A stretch of 32,819 bases of DNA from Henriciella sp. (lineage in GTDB: Bacteria > Pseudomonadota > Alphaproteobacteria > Caulobacterales > Hyphomonadaceae): the NCBI GenBank assembly GCA_027019605.1, contig JALUWJ010000268.1:1-32819 (forward strand), read 5' to 3'. The notes below the pieces were generated by a model that made no database searches, was not told the origin of the DNA, and saw only the letters and a program-made list of their open reading frames with translations. Below, one piece after another: positions 7,310-16,712 of the stretch; position 1 is the stretch's first letter; every line of letters starts with the position of its first letter. The translations under genes and the position numbers were made by a program.

Positions 7310-9295
7310 TTAGCGGGACTCTGCCAGACCCGCGAAGGCCATGCCGAGATCGCGATAGTACCCGACCCGCGCTTGTTGCTCCGGTGTCAGCTGGATCAGT
7401 TTGTCGGAGCCGCGCAGTAGGCTGGGTGAGCGGCCTTCATGGGCGACTTTCATCATGTCCGACCAAAGCCGCGCCGGCAAACCGCCGCCGGTCACTTCGT
7501 TCATCGGCGTATCATCGTCATTGCCGGTCCAAACGCCGCCGAGCAATTCCGAACTATAGCCAACGAACCAGGCATCCCGAGACGATTGGCTGGTGCCGGT
7601 CTTACCCGCGACGGGCCAGCCATCGAACGCTGCGGCTTTACCGGTGCCAGAGCGGATCACTTCAGCCATCATCGCGGTCATCGTCTCGGCCATGTCCCGG
7701 TTATAGACCCGGGCTGGCTCATACTCGGCGCGTTGATAAATGACGTCGCCACGCGTGGTTTCGATCTTTTCAATTAAATACGGATCAACGCGGCGCCCAC
7801 CGGTCATGAACGGACCATAAGCGCGCGTGAGATCCCAAAGCGTCACCTCTTGGCTACCGAGCGCGATGGACGGGAAGGGCTGGAAGTCTTCGCTGATCCC
7901 GAACTTTCGCGCGATCGAAATCACTGAGGCCACGCTGGTCTCTTGCGCCAAGGTTGCAGCGATCGTGTTCAGGCTGTCGCGCAAGGCTTCTGATACTGTG
8001 ACCGGCCCCATAAAGGCGCGTGAGAAATTCTTTGGTGACCAATCATCGATTGTCACGGGTTGATCGACCCGAACATCGTAAGGACCGATCCCGGCCTCAA
8101 GCGCCGCCGCGAAGACGAAAGGCTTAAACGCCGAGCCGGGCTGCCGCTTGGCTTGCATCGCGCGATTGTACTGGTTTTCGGTGTAATCGCGCCCACCAAA
8201 CAGGGCGAGCACGTGGCCGTCGCGGTTCATTACGATCGCTGCGGTTTGCCCGGCCTTGGCCTCTTCCGATTCTTCGCTCATCCGCGCTTCGAGGACTTCA
8301 GACACTTTCGATTGCAGCTCGGAGTCGATGGTCAGCGTGATCACCATATCGTCCGGAACTTCTGGGATCATGTCGTTGGCGCGCTCGGTGGCGGCGTCCA
8401 AAATAAAGCCAAATTGCGGGTCTTGCTCGGGCTCTGGGGCAAGCGCGACATCGGCATTCATAGCGATTTGAGCACTTTCTGCAGTGATGAACCCCGCCTG
8501 CAGCATTTCCGACAAGACATAAGCCTGCCTTTGCTTCGCGCCCTCCATATTATCGTCCAGGGCAAGACGAGACGGCGCTTTCGGAAGCGTGGCCAGCAGG
8601 CTCGCCTCCGCCAATGTGAGGTCTTGCGGGTCTTTGCCGAAATAGAACCGGGAGGCAGCACCAAGGCCATAGAAACCAGACCCGAAATAGACCCGGTTGA
8701 GATATAGTTCGAGAATCTCATTCTTTGAGAGTTTCTCTTCCAGCTCCCGCGCCAGCCGAACTTCCTGGGCTTTTCGTTTCAGGGTCTGTTCCGGGGACAG
8801 AACCAGGTTTTTGACCAATTGCTGCGTGATGGTCGAGGCTCCGGACACGGTGCGCCGCGAGATGACGTTCGAAATGGCGGCGCGCGCCATGGCTTGGGTG
8901 TCGGCGCCATCATGCTCGTAGAAGCGCTTGTCTTCAGCGGCGATAAAGGCGCGTGGAACATGCGGTGGCAGCTCATCGATCTTGATCGCGCGGCCATAGC
9001 GTGGCCCTCGAATGGCGATGGTCTTGCCATTGCGATCGACATATTCAATCGCGGGCTCGCGGTTGGCGTCCCACAGGGCTGCGGTTTCGGGAAGCGCGGG
9101 CATGCCGCGATACAGGCTTTGCCAATAGAGCCATGCCGCAAGCAATCCGATCAGCGTGAGGACAAAGCCCGAGACCAGGCCCCACTTCAAAATTGGTCGT
9201 CCGCGGAAGAGTTCCACACGTGCTCCCTGCGCTTTTGGCGCTTTTCGCTTCGGAGCAGGTTTTTTTAATCCGGGTTTGCCGTTGGAAGCTCTCAC
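7310..9295 (-). CDS. Class A penicillin-binding protein (PBP1A type), bifunctional peptidoglycan synthase
   Basis: 661 residues. A basic cytoplasmic N-terminus (1-35) and one membrane anchor (about 38-60) are followed by a GT51 glycosyltransferase domain (about 85-260) with the catalytic Glu in EDKRFYEHDG (Glu121), STITQQLVKN and the YLNRVYFG segment. The transpeptidase domain (about 345-620) has SAFK (Ser388, Lys391), SLN (441-443) and KTGTS (565-569). It polymerises lipid II glycan chains and cross-links them in the periplasm. It is somewhat shorter than E. coli PBP1a and lacks an obvious extra C-terminal domain. The gene lies 85 bases downstream of the thioredoxin-like gene on the same strand. 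Confidence 0.95.
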   Translation of the reverse strand: MRASNGKPGLKKPAPKRKAPKAQGARVELFRGRPILKWGLVSGFVLTLIGLLAAWLYWQSLYRGMPALPETAALWDANREPAIEYVDRNGKTIAIRGPRYGRAIKIDELPPHVPRAFIAAEDKRFYEHDGADTQAMARAAISNVISRRTVSGASTITQQLVKNLVLSPEQTLKRKAQEVRLARELEEKLSKNEILELYLNRVYFGSGFYGLGAASRFYFGKDPQDLTLAEASLLATLPKAPSRLALDDNMEGAKQRQAYVLSEMLQAGFITAESAQIAMNADVALAPEPEQDPQFGFILDAATERANDMIPEVPDDMVITLTIDSELQSKVSEVLEARMSEESEEAKAGQTAAIVMNRDGHVLALFGGRDYTENQYNRAMQAKRQPGSAFKPFVFAAALEAGIGPYDVRVDQPVTIDDWSPKNFSRAFMGPVTVSEALRDSLNTIAATLAQETSVASVISIARKFGISEDFQPFPSIALGSQEVTLWDLTRAYGPFMTGGRRVDPYLIEKIETTRGDVIYQRAEYEPARVYNRDMAETMTAMMAEVIRSGTGKAAAFDGWPVAGKTGTSQSSRDAWFVGYSSELLGGVWTGNDDDTPMNEVTGGGLPARLWSDMMKVAHEGRSPSLLRGSDKLIQLTPEQQARVGYYRDLGMAFAGLAESR

Positions 9296-9380
9296 GCCCG
9301 CTCACCTTTCGTGCACAACTTCAGCGTGGCTTAGTGCATAGAAATTGAGGCAGGGTGAAGGCGAAGACTTTAATCGTTTC

Positions 9381-9863
9381 TTACCCGCGCATCGGTGCTG
9401 GACAATCCGGGCCTTCGGGCTTTCGCGCCCCCGGCTTGCCTTTTTCTGCCAGGATTTTCGCGAGTTTCAGCCGGTCCTGAATGTCTTTCGCTTTCATCGG
9501 ACGCATGAAGCAGGTGAGCGGCTCGCCGGTGTCGGCTGCAATTGCGACAGCGATGCCTGTGATCCCGCCATACCAATCCCAGAGATAGGCAGCATTGTGT
9601 TCGCCCGCCAACACGAGCAGGTCGGTTTGGATGGCGGTGCGCTCGATCAATGATGTGTTGCGGCGAATGTCAGTGACATCCAGGTCGACGCGCTGAATGG
9701 CGCCCGATTCGAATGCATCGACCGCTTCATCGAGACGGGGATTCAAGATCTGGCAGTTCGGGCACCAATCGGCTGTGAAATTGATGATCTTCAGCACAGG
9801 CTCAGCATGGCTCGGCAAAGTGCCGAGCAAGAGCGTGACAAAACAGATCAATATCGAGCGCAT
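9381..9863 (-). CDS. Secreted thioredoxin-like protein
   Basis: 160 residues with a signal peptide, MRSILICFVTLLLGTLPSHA, then a short thioredoxin fold: INFTADWCPNCQIL carries the CxxC redox pair. The region after it (LDVTDIRRNTSLIERTAIQTDLLVLAG) is less like classical thioredoxin, and a further Cys occurs in LTCFMRP and in the C-terminal GPDCPAP. It is expected to act in periplasmic thiol-disulfide chemistry. The start at 9863 was chosen over the longer frame because GGAGGG lies at 9868-9873 and the signal peptide begins exactly there. Confidence 0.82.
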   Translation of the reverse strand: MRSILICFVTLLLGTLPSHAEPVLKIINFTADWCPNCQILNPRLDEAVDAFESGAIQRVDLDVTDIRRNTSLIERTAIQTDLLVLAGEHNAAYLWDWYGGITGIAVAIAADTGEPLTCFMRPMKAKDIQDRLKLAKILAEKGKPGARKPEGPDCPAPMRG

Positions 9864-9926
9864 CGAACCCTCCAAATGCACGGACGACCTTAGCATGAGC
9901 CGCCCAAGCGCAGGATCACACTCGTG

Positions 9927-11228
9927 TTATGAACTGCGCCCGAACACGCGCTCGAAGATATAATCGACGCGCTGGAAGTGGTAGCCATCGTCAAACAGGC
10001 TTTCGAGTTTTTCGTTTGAAAGCTTGGCGGTCACGTCGCCGTCGCCCTTGAGATGATCCAGGAATGCGCCTTCGCCCGCCCAGGTCTTCATCGCGTTGCG
10101 TTGGACCATGCGATAGCTGTCTTCGCGGCTGTTTCCGGCCTCAACCAGCGCCAGCAGAACGCGCTGCGAATTGTGCAGGCCGCCCATCTTGTCCATCACC
10201 GCTTGCATATTCTCTGGGTAGACGAGCAGGTTTTCGATCACGCCGGCCAAGCGGTGCAATGCGAAATCGAGGTGGATTGTCGTATCGGGGCCGATCCCGC
10301 GCTCAACAGAAGAGTGCGAAATATCCCGCTCGTGCCAAAGCGCGACATTTTCCATCGCTGGAACGACCGCCATGCGGACCAGGCGTGCGAGGCCGGTCAG
10401 GTTCTCCGTCAGCACCGGGTTGCGCTTATGTGGCATGGCGGACGAGCCTTTCTGGCCTTTGGAGAAAAACTCCTCAGCTTCATACAGCTCGGTGCGCTGA
10501 AGGTGGCGGATCTCAACCGCCAAACGCTCAATCGAGGATGCGATGACGCCGAGTGCCGCGAAATAAGCGGCATGCCGATCGCGTGGAATGACTTGGGTTG
10601 AGACTGGCTCTGGCGTCAGGCCGAGCTTCTTCGCGACATGCTCTTCGATGCGCGGGTCAATATTGGCGAAGGTTCCAACTGCTCCTGAGATTGCGCAAGT
10701 CGCAATTTCTTCACGGGCGGTTTCAAGGCGTCGTTTCGCGCGTTGGAATTCCGCATGGAACGTGGCGAGCTTGATTCCGAACGTTGTCGGCTCGGCGTGA
10801 ATGCCGTGGCTCCGTCCAATGGTCGGGGTCAGCTTGTGCTCAAAGGCGCGCTTTTCCAGCGCGGCCAGGACGCGGTCCAAGCCTTCCATCATCAGGTCCG
10901 TGGCCCGAACCAGTTGAACGTTGAGGCACGTATCGAGCACATCAGAGCTGGTCATGCCCTTATGCAGAAAGCGGGCGGGCTCGCCGACATGCTCGGCAAC
11001 ATTGGTGAGGAAGGCGATGACATCGTGTTTGACCTCAGCCTCGATCTCATCGATGCGCGCGACTTCAAACGCGCCTTTTTCACGAACCACAGCGCTGGTG
11101 CCAGCGGGGATTTGGCCGAGCTCTTCCATTGCCTCAGCGGCGAGCGTCTCGATTTCGAGCCAGATGCCGTACTTGCTTTCAGGCTCCCAAATGGCGGTCA
11201 TGGCGGGGCGAGCATAGCGTGGGATCAT
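9927..11228 (-). CDS. purB: Adenylosuccinate lyase
   Basis: The 433-residue protein contains the fumarase/lyase superfamily signature [11 protein letters not shown] (261-271), with the catalytic serine loop at Ser262/Ser263, and [14 protein letters not shown] (138-151), with the catalytic His141. TSSDVLDT (93-100) is another conserved segment. It cleaves SAICAR to AICAR plus fumarate, and adenylosuccinate to AMP plus fumarate, in purine synthesis in the cytoplasm. Length and motifs match the short, bacterial type of PurB. The adjacent ispH is on the same strand 105 bases upstream, so they may share a transcript. Confidence 0.96.
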   Translation of the reverse strand: MIPRYARPAMTAIWEPESKYGIWLEIETLAAEAMEELGQIPAGTSAVVREKGAFEVARIDEIEAEVKHDVIAFLTNVAEHVGEPARFLHKGMTSSDVLDTCLNVQLVRATDLMMEGLDRVLAALEKRAFEHKLTPTIGRSHGIHAEPTTFGIKLATFHAEFQRAKRRLETAREEIATCAISGAVGTFANIDPRIEEHVAKKLGLTPEPVSTQVIPRDRHAAYFAALGVIASSIERLAVEIRHLQRTELYEAEEFFSKGQKGSSAMPHKRNPVLTENLTGLARLVRMAVVPAMENVALWHERDISHSSVERGIGPDTTIHLDFALHRLAGVIENLLVYPENMQAVMDKMGGLHNSQRVLLALVEAGNSREDSYRMVQRNAMKTWAGEGAFLDHLKGDGDVTAKLSNEKLESLFDDGYHFQRVDYIFERVFGRSS

Positions 11229-11333
11229 CGTCTGGGTCCGATCTAAAGGAAGCTGGAGATTTGCGCAGGCCTATACCCCCGGCTCGGAAGAGTCGCAATT
11301 GCCGCTCTGTCGCGACTAAGATCTTAAATGCTG

Positions 11334-12275
11334 TCAGGTCCGTTCGAGAACGCGCGGAAGCTTGAACACGACGCTTTCCGTGGCGGTGGTGATTTCCTCA
11401 ACCGAGATCTCAAACCGGGCCCGGCAGGCGGCGATCAAACCCTGGACCAGATCCTCTGGCGCGCTCGCACCGGCGGTCAGGCCAAGTGTTTCCACCTGTT
11501 CGAACCAAGACCAGTCAATATTCTCGGCGCTGGCCACCAAATGGGCCTGCGGACATCCAGCGCGGAGCGCGACATCGACCAGGCGTTTTGAGTTGGAGGA
11601 TGTCTCCGCCCCGATCACGAGAAACAGATCAGCCCGCTCTGCCATGACCTTTACCGCTTCCTGGCGATTCGTGGTGGCGTAACAAATGTCTTCTTTGTGC
11701 GGCACGCTGATCGAGGGGAATCGCTCTTGCAGCGCGCTGACAATCTCAGCCGTGTCATCCACGCTTAACGTGGTTTGCGTGACGAAAGCGACATTGTCTG
11801 GGTTCTTCGGTGTGTAGGCCGCGACGTCCTCGACCGTTTCGATGAGCGTGATCGCACCGTCTGGCAACTGGCCCATTGTCCCGATCACTTCTGGATGACC
11901 TTCATGACCGATGAGCACGATTTCTTTGCCATCCTTGCTGTGGCGCGCCGCCTCAACATGAACCTTGGAGACCAAAGGGCAGGTCGCATCGACATAAACC
12001 ATCTCACGCGCGGCGGCTGCGGCCGGGACGGATTTCGGCACGCCGTGCGCTGAAAACACGACCGGGCGATCATCTGGGCATTCGTCCAACTCTTCGACGA
12101 AGACGGCGCCAAGGTCTTCCAAGCGAGAGACGACGTGTTGATTGTGCACGATTTCATGGCGCACATAGACCGGCGCGCCCCACTTGGTGAGCGCTTCTTC
12201 AACAATTTGGATCGCTCGGTCCACGCCTGCGCAAAAGCCGCGCGGGGCGGCGAGGAGAATTGTTAGCGGCTTCAT
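11334..12275 (-). CDS. ispH: 4-hydroxy-3-methylbut-2-enyl diphosphate reductase
   Basis: 313 residues starting [20 protein letters not shown]. The three cysteines that bind the [4Fe-4S] cluster are present at Cys15 (GFCAGV), Cys99 (ATCPLVSK) and Cys198 (ICYATTNRQ). The substrate-binding His/Glu residues are in VHNQHVV and [14 protein letters not shown] (His127, Glu129). It makes IPP and DMAPP in the last step of the non-mevalonate isoprenoid pathway. AAGG precedes the ATG. It is divergent from the lipoprotein gene at 12402. Confidence 0.97.
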   Translation of the reverse strand: MKPLTILLAAPRGFCAGVDRAIQIVEEALTKWGAPVYVRHEIVHNQHVVSRLEDLGAVFVEELDECPDDRPVVFSAHGVPKSVPAAAAAREMVYVDATCPLVSKVHVEAARHSKDGKEIVLIGHEGHPEVIGTMGQLPDGAITLIETVEDVAAYTPKNPDNVAFVTQTTLSVDDTAEIVSALQERFPSISVPHKEDICYATTNRQEAVKVMAERADLFLVIGAETSSNSKRLVDVALRAGCPQAHLVASAENIDWSWFEQVETLGLTAGASAPEDLVQGLIAACRARFEISVEEITTATESVVFKLPRVLERT

Positions 12276-12401
12276 TACCTTACAGTGTCCTCACAATTAC
12301 GACGCAGATAGGGCGTTGCGCGCCGTCTCTTCGCCCGGTAACACTCTGAGCGGTAAATGGATAGCCTCGCGCGCGAGGCCAAGAGTGACAAGGCATCACA
12401 T

Positions 12402-12962
12402 ATGCGAATCATCGCCCTTTCGATCCTCGCGTTGGCGATTGGCGCCTGCCAATCGAGTTCTGGCATCAGTAGCGCGTTCGATACGCGCCAAAACTCAGGG
12501 ACCTGTCCACCCGCTGGAAGTATTTATAACGCATCACGTATCGTTGCTTTCACGGGCGAGGAGCAATTATTCTCCAACGTCCAATATACTGGTGAGATCG
12601 TCGATGTGCGCCTGTTCTGTCGTTACGCCGGAACAGACCCTGTGCGCGCCGAAGTCGAAATTGATTTTGCGTTCGGCAAAGGGCCAGCCGCTGCCGGTAA
12701 CCGACAAGACTATAGCTATTGGATTGCGGTCACGCGCCGGAGCGGAAAAGTTCTGGAAAAACAGCACTTCACAGTTTCCGCAGATTTTTCGGACGGCCCC
12801 GTATCGGGCGATACAGAAATTATCCAGCGGATCATTATCCCGCGCGCAGACGAGTCTGTGTCGGCGGCGAACTTTGAAGTTCTCGTCGGCTTTGATCTCA
12901 CCGAAGATCAACTTCAGTACAATCGCGAAGGGCGACGTTTCCGCCTGAATGCTGGGCAATAG
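12402..12962 (+). CDS. Hypothetical lipoprotein
   Basis: 186 residues. The N-terminus MRIIALSILALAIGAC is a lipoprotein signal peptide with lipobox AIGA-Cys16. The mature part is mostly predicted beta strand (for example SRIVAFTGEEQLFSNVQYTGEIVDVRLFCRY) and has further cysteines in GTCPPAG and LFCRYAG that could form a disulfide. I do not recognise the family. The start was placed at 12402 because it begins the lipobox signal; the frame upstream (from 12357) has no ribosome-binding site. The stop is 17 bases before argS, so it is probably in the same transcript. Confidence 0.78.
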   Translation: MRIIALSILALAIGACQSSSGISSAFDTRQNSGTCPPAGSIYNASRIVAFTGEEQLFSNVQYTGEIVDVRLFCRYAGTDPVRAEVEIDFAFGKGPAAAGNRQDYSYWIAVTRRSGKVLEKQHFTVSADFSDGPVSGDTEIIQRIIIPRADESVSAANFEVLVGFDLTEDQLQYNREGRRFRLNAGQ

Positions 12963-12979
12963 TCGCGGGGTTAAACACA

Positions 12980-14785
12980 ATGACAGATCTCGCGACGCAA
13001 TTGGCGGGCGCGTGCAGCGCTGCATTTGAAGCTGAAAGCTTAGAGGCGCGCTGGGGCGCAGTGAAACAATCTGATCGTCCTGAACTGGCCGATTTTCAGT
13101 GCAATGGCTGCATGGGCGCGGCAAAGAAAGCGGGTATGAACCCGCGCGAGCTTGCCGCGAAAATTGCGCCGCGCATCGCCGAACATCCCATGGTTGACCG
13201 CGTTGATGTGGCGGGGCCGGGCTTTCTCAACATCACGGTCAGTGCTTCGGCGCTGGCGGACCAGGCCGGATTTATCGGGCAGGATGAAAAAGCTGGCGGT
13301 GGCGCTGCCGCGCAGGCTGAAAAGGTTGTGTTTGATTTTGGCGGACCAAATGTCGCCAAGCCAATGCATGTTGGCCATATTCGCTCAGCGGTGATCGGGG
13401 ACACGCTGGTGCGTCTGTTCCGGTTCCTTGGCGATGATGTAACCGGTGATGTGCATCTCGGCGATTGGGGCCTGCAAATGGGGCTGTTGATCATCGCTGT
13501 GATGGATGAGCAGCCAGACCTGATCTATTTCGATGAAACACAATCCGGGCCTTTCCCGGAAACGCCGCCGGTCACGATGGAAGACCTATCGCGCCTCTAT
13601 CCGATGGCCTCGGGGCGTTCCAAAGAAGACGAGGCTTATGCCAAACGCGCGCAAGACGCAGTCGCTGAGATGCAAGCGGGCAGGGCCGGGTACCGCGCCC
13701 TGCTGAAGCACTTCATCGACGTTTCGGTCGCGGCCCTTAAAGTCGATTATGGCTTCCTTGATGTCTCGTTCGACCTTTGGAAAGGCGAGAGCGATGCGGA
13801 CCCTCTGATAGCGCCCATGGTCGAAGATCTGAAAGCGCGTGGTTTAGCGACGGAAGATGATGGTGCTTGGGTCATCGATGTTGCGCGCCCGGACGAGAAT
13901 GTCGAAGCGGTCGGCAAAGATGGCAAGCCGCGGCTGAAAAACCCGATGCCCCCTTTCATGCTGGTCAATTCGCGCGGCGCGACCGGCTATCACGCCACCG
14001 ACCTCGCGACGATCAAAGACCGCGTCGACACAATTGGCCCGGATCGGATCTTGTACGTGGTCGATCAGCGCCAAGCCTTACACTTTGAGCAAGTCTACCG
14101 CGCCGCCGACAAAGTGGGCTATATTGGCCGCGATCAACTCGAGCATCTCGGCTTTGGCACCGTGAATGGCAAAGATGGCAAGCCGTTCAAAACCCGCGAA
14201 GGTGGAACCCTTCGACTGGCTGATTTGAATGGTATGGCGCTCGAAGAGGCCACGAAACGGATCGGTGAAACCGGATTGTCCGGCGACATCGGCCCGGAAG
14301 AAAAAGCCGAGATTGGCACGCTTGTCGCTCGCGCCGCACTGCGGTTTGCAGACCTGCAGAACCAGCGCACGACCAATTATGTCTTCGACCTTGAGCGGTT
14401 TACGAGTTTCGAAGGTAAGACCGGGCCTTATTTGCTGTATGCGGCAGTTCGACTGAAAGCCATTCTGCGCCGTGCGGCAGAGCAGGGCTTCCAGGCGGGT
14501 AATATTTCGATCGAAGCACCGGAAGAACGCAAACTGGTCCTCGCCTTAGACGGCTTTGCACTGGCCCTGCGTCTGGCGCGGGAAAAGCGTATGCCGCATT
14601 ATATCTGCGAGCACGTTTATCAGCTCGCTCAGGCGTTCAGTGCGTTTTATGCCGCCTGTCCAATACTCAAAGACGATGTCCCGGAAGACATGCGATCGTC
14701 GCGCTTGGCGCTATGCGAGACTGTCCTCCATCAATTAGAGGCTGGGCTCGGAATTCTCGGCATTACCGCACCAGAACGGATGTAA
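12980..14785 (+). CDS. argS: Arginyl-tRNA synthetase
   Basis: 601 residues. An N-terminal Add1-like domain (about 1-100, including LADFQCNGCMGAAKKAGMNP) is followed by the class I Rossmann fold with the HIGH motif as HVGH (130-133, in GGPNVAKPMHVGHIRSAVIGD). The KMSK position has the ArgS-typical divergent form in GKPFKTREGG. The C-terminal DALR anticodon-binding domain ends the protein (FEGKTGPYLLYAAVRLKAIL, then HYICEHVYQLAQAFSAFYAACPIL). It charges tRNA-Arg with arginine in the cytoplasm. An inverted repeat follows the stop. Confidence 0.97.
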   Translation: MTDLATQLAGACSAAFEAESLEARWGAVKQSDRPELADFQCNGCMGAAKKAGMNPRELAAKIAPRIAEHPMVDRVDVAGPGFLNITVSASALADQAGFIGQDEKAGGGAAAQAEKVVFDFGGPNVAKPMHVGHIRSAVIGDTLVRLFRFLGDDVTGDVHLGDWGLQMGLLIIAVMDEQPDLIYFDETQSGPFPETPPVTMEDLSRLYPMASGRSKEDEAYAKRAQDAVAEMQAGRAGYRALLKHFIDVSVAALKVDYGFLDVSFDLWKGESDADPLIAPMVEDLKARGLATEDDGAWVIDVARPDENVEAVGKDGKPRLKNPMPPFMLVNSRGATGYHATDLATIKDRVDTIGPDRILYVVDQRQALHFEQVYRAADKVGYIGRDQLEHLGFGTVNGKDGKPFKTREGGTLRLADLNGMALEEATKRIGETGLSGDIGPEEKAEIGTLVARAALRFADLQNQRTTNYVFDLERFTSFEGKTGPYLLYAAVRLKAILRRAAEQGFQAGNISIEAPEERKLVLALDGFALALRLAREKRMPHYICEHVYQLAQAFSAFYAACPILKDDVPEDMRSSRLALCETVLHQLEAGLGILGITAPERM

Positions 14786-14802
14786 GTGGCCAAAGGTAAA
14801 CA

Positions 14803-14861
14803 AAACAGGTGGTTCTGTTTACCCCGCCCTAACGCCGCTTAACCACTTTCGTCGGAAAGTG
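14803..14861. promoter_or_regulatory. Two inverted repeats between argS and the 14947 gene
   Basis: AAACAG-GTGGTT-CTGTTT (14803-14820) lies just after the argS stop, and a perfect CACTTTC-GTCG-GAAAGTG (14844-14861) follows 23 bases later. The first may weakly terminate argS (it ends in GTTTACCCC, without a long T tract). The second lies where the promoter or operator of the next gene is expected. Function is inferred from symmetry and position only. Confidence 0.4.
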
Positions 14862-14946
14862 AACGAATCAATCGCGAATAGTAACCTTCGGGCAAGGCGT
14901 GATGGGTAGGCTTGATCCTAGAGATCAAAACATAAGGACCTGCCCA

Positions 14947-15372
14947 ATGCTAAAAAACCTCATCAAAACTTGCGCTGACGCCACTGGAATGACGCAAGTC
15001 AAATCGCGCGAAGCATTAGGCATTGTTCTCAACACAGCTGAGCGCCAGGGCTCTCCCCTGGCTGAGGCCATTTTCCGAAAAATGCCGGGTGCTCGAACGC
15101 TGTCAGCGACCACGGGTGCTGAACAGGGCGCGGCCACATCTGTGATCGCGCGTTTGATTGAACAAACCCCAGGCGGTCGCCGTCACGTTGGCGAAGGCAT
15201 GTTTACGAGTCTTCACAAAGCCGGTCTCGGGCACAAAGAAATCTCGCAATTGCTGCCAGCGATCAGCAAATACATGCAGATCACGTACGGCATGGAAGCC
15301 TTCGGACATCTTGGCGATCTCGTTGTTGCTGATATGCTGACCGGTGCACAAGCCACAGCGGTTGCCGCCTAA
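14947..15372 (+). CDS. Hypothetical protein, possibly DUF2780/DUF937-like helical protein
   Basis: 141 residues, all predicted helix, no signal peptide: MLKNLIKTCADATGMTQVKS, then EALGIVLNTAERQGSPLAEAIFRKMPG, then a Gly/Ala/Thr linker, then LHKAGLGHKEISQLLPAISKYMQITYG. The order of a helical pair ending in a KMPG-type turn followed by a second pair with GLGHKEISQLLP recalls DUF2780-type proteins, but I am not sure. The ATG at 14947 has AAGGA nine bases upstream; the longer frame from 14899 has none. A strong terminator follows, so it is probably monocistronic. Confidence 0.7.
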   Translation: MLKNLIKTCADATGMTQVKSREALGIVLNTAERQGSPLAEAIFRKMPGARTLSATTGAEQGAATSVIARLIEQTPGGRRHVGEGMFTSLHKAGLGHKEISQLLPAISKYMQITYGMEAFGHLGDLVVADMLTGAQATAVAA

Positions 15373-15406
15373 CCGGCTTTCCGAAACAAACAGGTTCCAG
15401 ATTTTT

Positions 15407-15444
15407 GGCTTGCGGCGTTATCGCGCCGTGAGCCTTTTCTTTTT
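15407..15444 (+). terminator. Rho-independent terminator after the 14947 gene
   Basis: Stem arms 15407-15417 and 15424-15434 (GGCT-T-GCGGCG paired with CGCCGT-G-AGCC, two G-T wobbles) have a 6-base loop and are followed by TTTTCTTTTT. Confidence 0.85.
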
Positions 15445-15469
15445 GTGATGTCCGAACTAGAGGAGCGCC

Positions 15470-15805
15470 ATGTCGACTATGAACGATCTTACGATTCCGC
15501 TGTCCGCTCTGGATTTTACCTCTGACTCAACCGCATCTGCGACCGCGGATGGCTGGACCGTGATCCAGGTTGGTGTGTTGCTGCAAGCTGTCGTGGAAAA
15601 TCATGCGCGCAGCCTGCTCACCGAAGGTGATGTTCATTCCGTCTCCGTGACGTTTGATGTCTCTGCGGATGCGGTGAATGGCACGCAAGTCGAGTTTGAA
15701 AGTCGTATCGATCGCAAAACGCGCACGCTTGTCTTTGCAAGCGGTATCGCCAAACAAAACGACCGCCACTTGCTAAAAGCGACGGTCGTCTTTCGAATTG
15801 GCTGA
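15470..15805 (+). CDS. Small hotdog-like (thioesterase-superfamily-like) protein
   Basis: 111 residues. The segment VHSVSVTFDVSADAVNGTQVEFESRI followed by TRTLVFASGIAKQNDRHLLKATVVFRIG has the strand pattern of the second half of a hotdog thioesterase (a long central strand pair ending in a variable last strand). The N-terminal half, DGWTVIQVGVLLQAVVENHARS, could be the hotdog helix. No catalytic Asp/Glu/Asn can be assigned, so activity is uncertain. AGGAGCGCC precedes the ATG. It ends ten bases before the end of the convergent crotonase gene, a fatty-acid gene, which fits an acyl-CoA role but is inference. Confidence 0.68.
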   Translation: MSTMNDLTIPLSALDFTSDSTASATADGWTVIQVGVLLQAVVENHARSLLTEGDVHSVSVTFDVSADAVNGTQVEFESRIDRKTRTLVFASGIAKQNDRHLLKATVVFRIG

Positions 15806-15815
15806 TATGTCGTCG

Positions 15816-16667
15816 CTACATTGGTGACGTTCGCAATGGCAAGAGATCCGGGAATTCCGGATCGCGCTTTTCAGACTTGGCCGCAAAAGCTTCCTGCATG
15901 TGTGATGGTGGAATCATACCGGAATTCCAAACACCGATATAATCGAGTGTATCGGCAGTGGAATGATCGCGGCCATAATTGATCAGGACTTTACAACCCG
16001 TCACGGCGAGCGGGTTTTTAGAAGCGATCTCTTTGGCGACGCCCATGACGTGCGCAAGCATCTCTTCCTTGGTTTCGAACACATCGTTGACCAGGCCGAT
16101 CTCACGCGCTTTTTCCGCGCCGAGGCGTTCGCCCGTATAGGCCATTTGCTTGACCCACCCTTCGGGAATGTAGCGTTGCAGACGCGGGAATGTGCCGACG
16201 TCAGCGGTCATCGCGATATTGGTCTCCTGGATGCAGAAGAAGGCGTCCTTGGTGCACCAGCGGATATCACCAGCGGAGATCATATCGATTGCGCCGCCGA
16301 TCACGCCGCCCTGGCAAGCAATCAGCACCGGCATGCGAGCATCTTCCAGCGCGTTGAAGGATGATTGGATCTGTTTGATGTTGGAGCGGAAGGCCTCAGC
16401 CGCAACATGGCGGTCAACTTTGCCTTGCGTGACGGCGCCATCTTGACCGAAGACGGAGAGGTCCATGCCGGCTGAAAAGTGTTTGCCTTCAGATGAGATC
16501 ACAATCACGCGCGCCGCAGCGGTTGCGTTAATCTCGTTTACGATCTCTGGCAATTCGTTCCAGAAAGCTTTGTTCATAGCATTCATGGCTTGTGGCCGGT
16601 TCAGCACGATGTGCGCGACCTTGTCTTCCACAGATACCGTGAAGCATTCGTGCGTTTTCTTCAGCAT
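15816..16667 (-). CDS. Enoyl-CoA hydratase/isomerase, delta(3,5)-delta(2,4)-dienoyl-CoA isomerase (ECH1) type
   Basis: 283 residues of the crotonase fold with NRPQAMNAMNKAFWNEL and GKHFSAGMDLS (oxyanion hole). The three acidic residues that define eukaryotic dienoyl-CoA isomerase ECH1 are all in place with the same spacing: Asp128 (GGAIDM), Glu148 (FCIQE) and Asp156 (TADVG), that is 20 and 8 residues apart. The match to the ECH1 sequence runs nearly full length (for example DAFF, KNPLAVTGCKV, NYGRDHSTADTLDYIGVWN). It should isomerise 3,5-dienoyl-CoA to 2,4-dienoyl-CoA during beta-oxidation of odd-position unsaturated fatty acids. The gene stands alone, divergent from the DUF4197 gene. Confidence 0.88.
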   Translation of the reverse strand: MLKKTHECFTVSVEDKVAHIVLNRPQAMNAMNKAFWNELPEIVNEINATAAARVIVISSEGKHFSAGMDLSVFGQDGAVTQGKVDRHVAAEAFRSNIKQIQSSFNALEDARMPVLIACQGGVIGGAIDMISAGDIRWCTKDAFFCIQETNIAMTADVGTFPRLQRYIPEGWVKQMAYTGERLGAEKAREIGLVNDVFETKEEMLAHVMGVAKEIASKNPLAVTGCKVLINYGRDHSTADTLDYIGVWNSGMIPPSHMQEAFAAKSEKRDPEFPDLLPLRTSPM

Positions 16668-16712
16668 ATGTACGTCTCCAATTCCCTCGCTAAACTACAT
16701 CAAGCACGCTAC

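Noticed and set aside
12980-14785. ArgS lacking a KMSK motif as a sign of inactivity
   Set aside because: Many ArgS proteins have a divergent KMSK; the GKPFKTREG segment is normal for this group.
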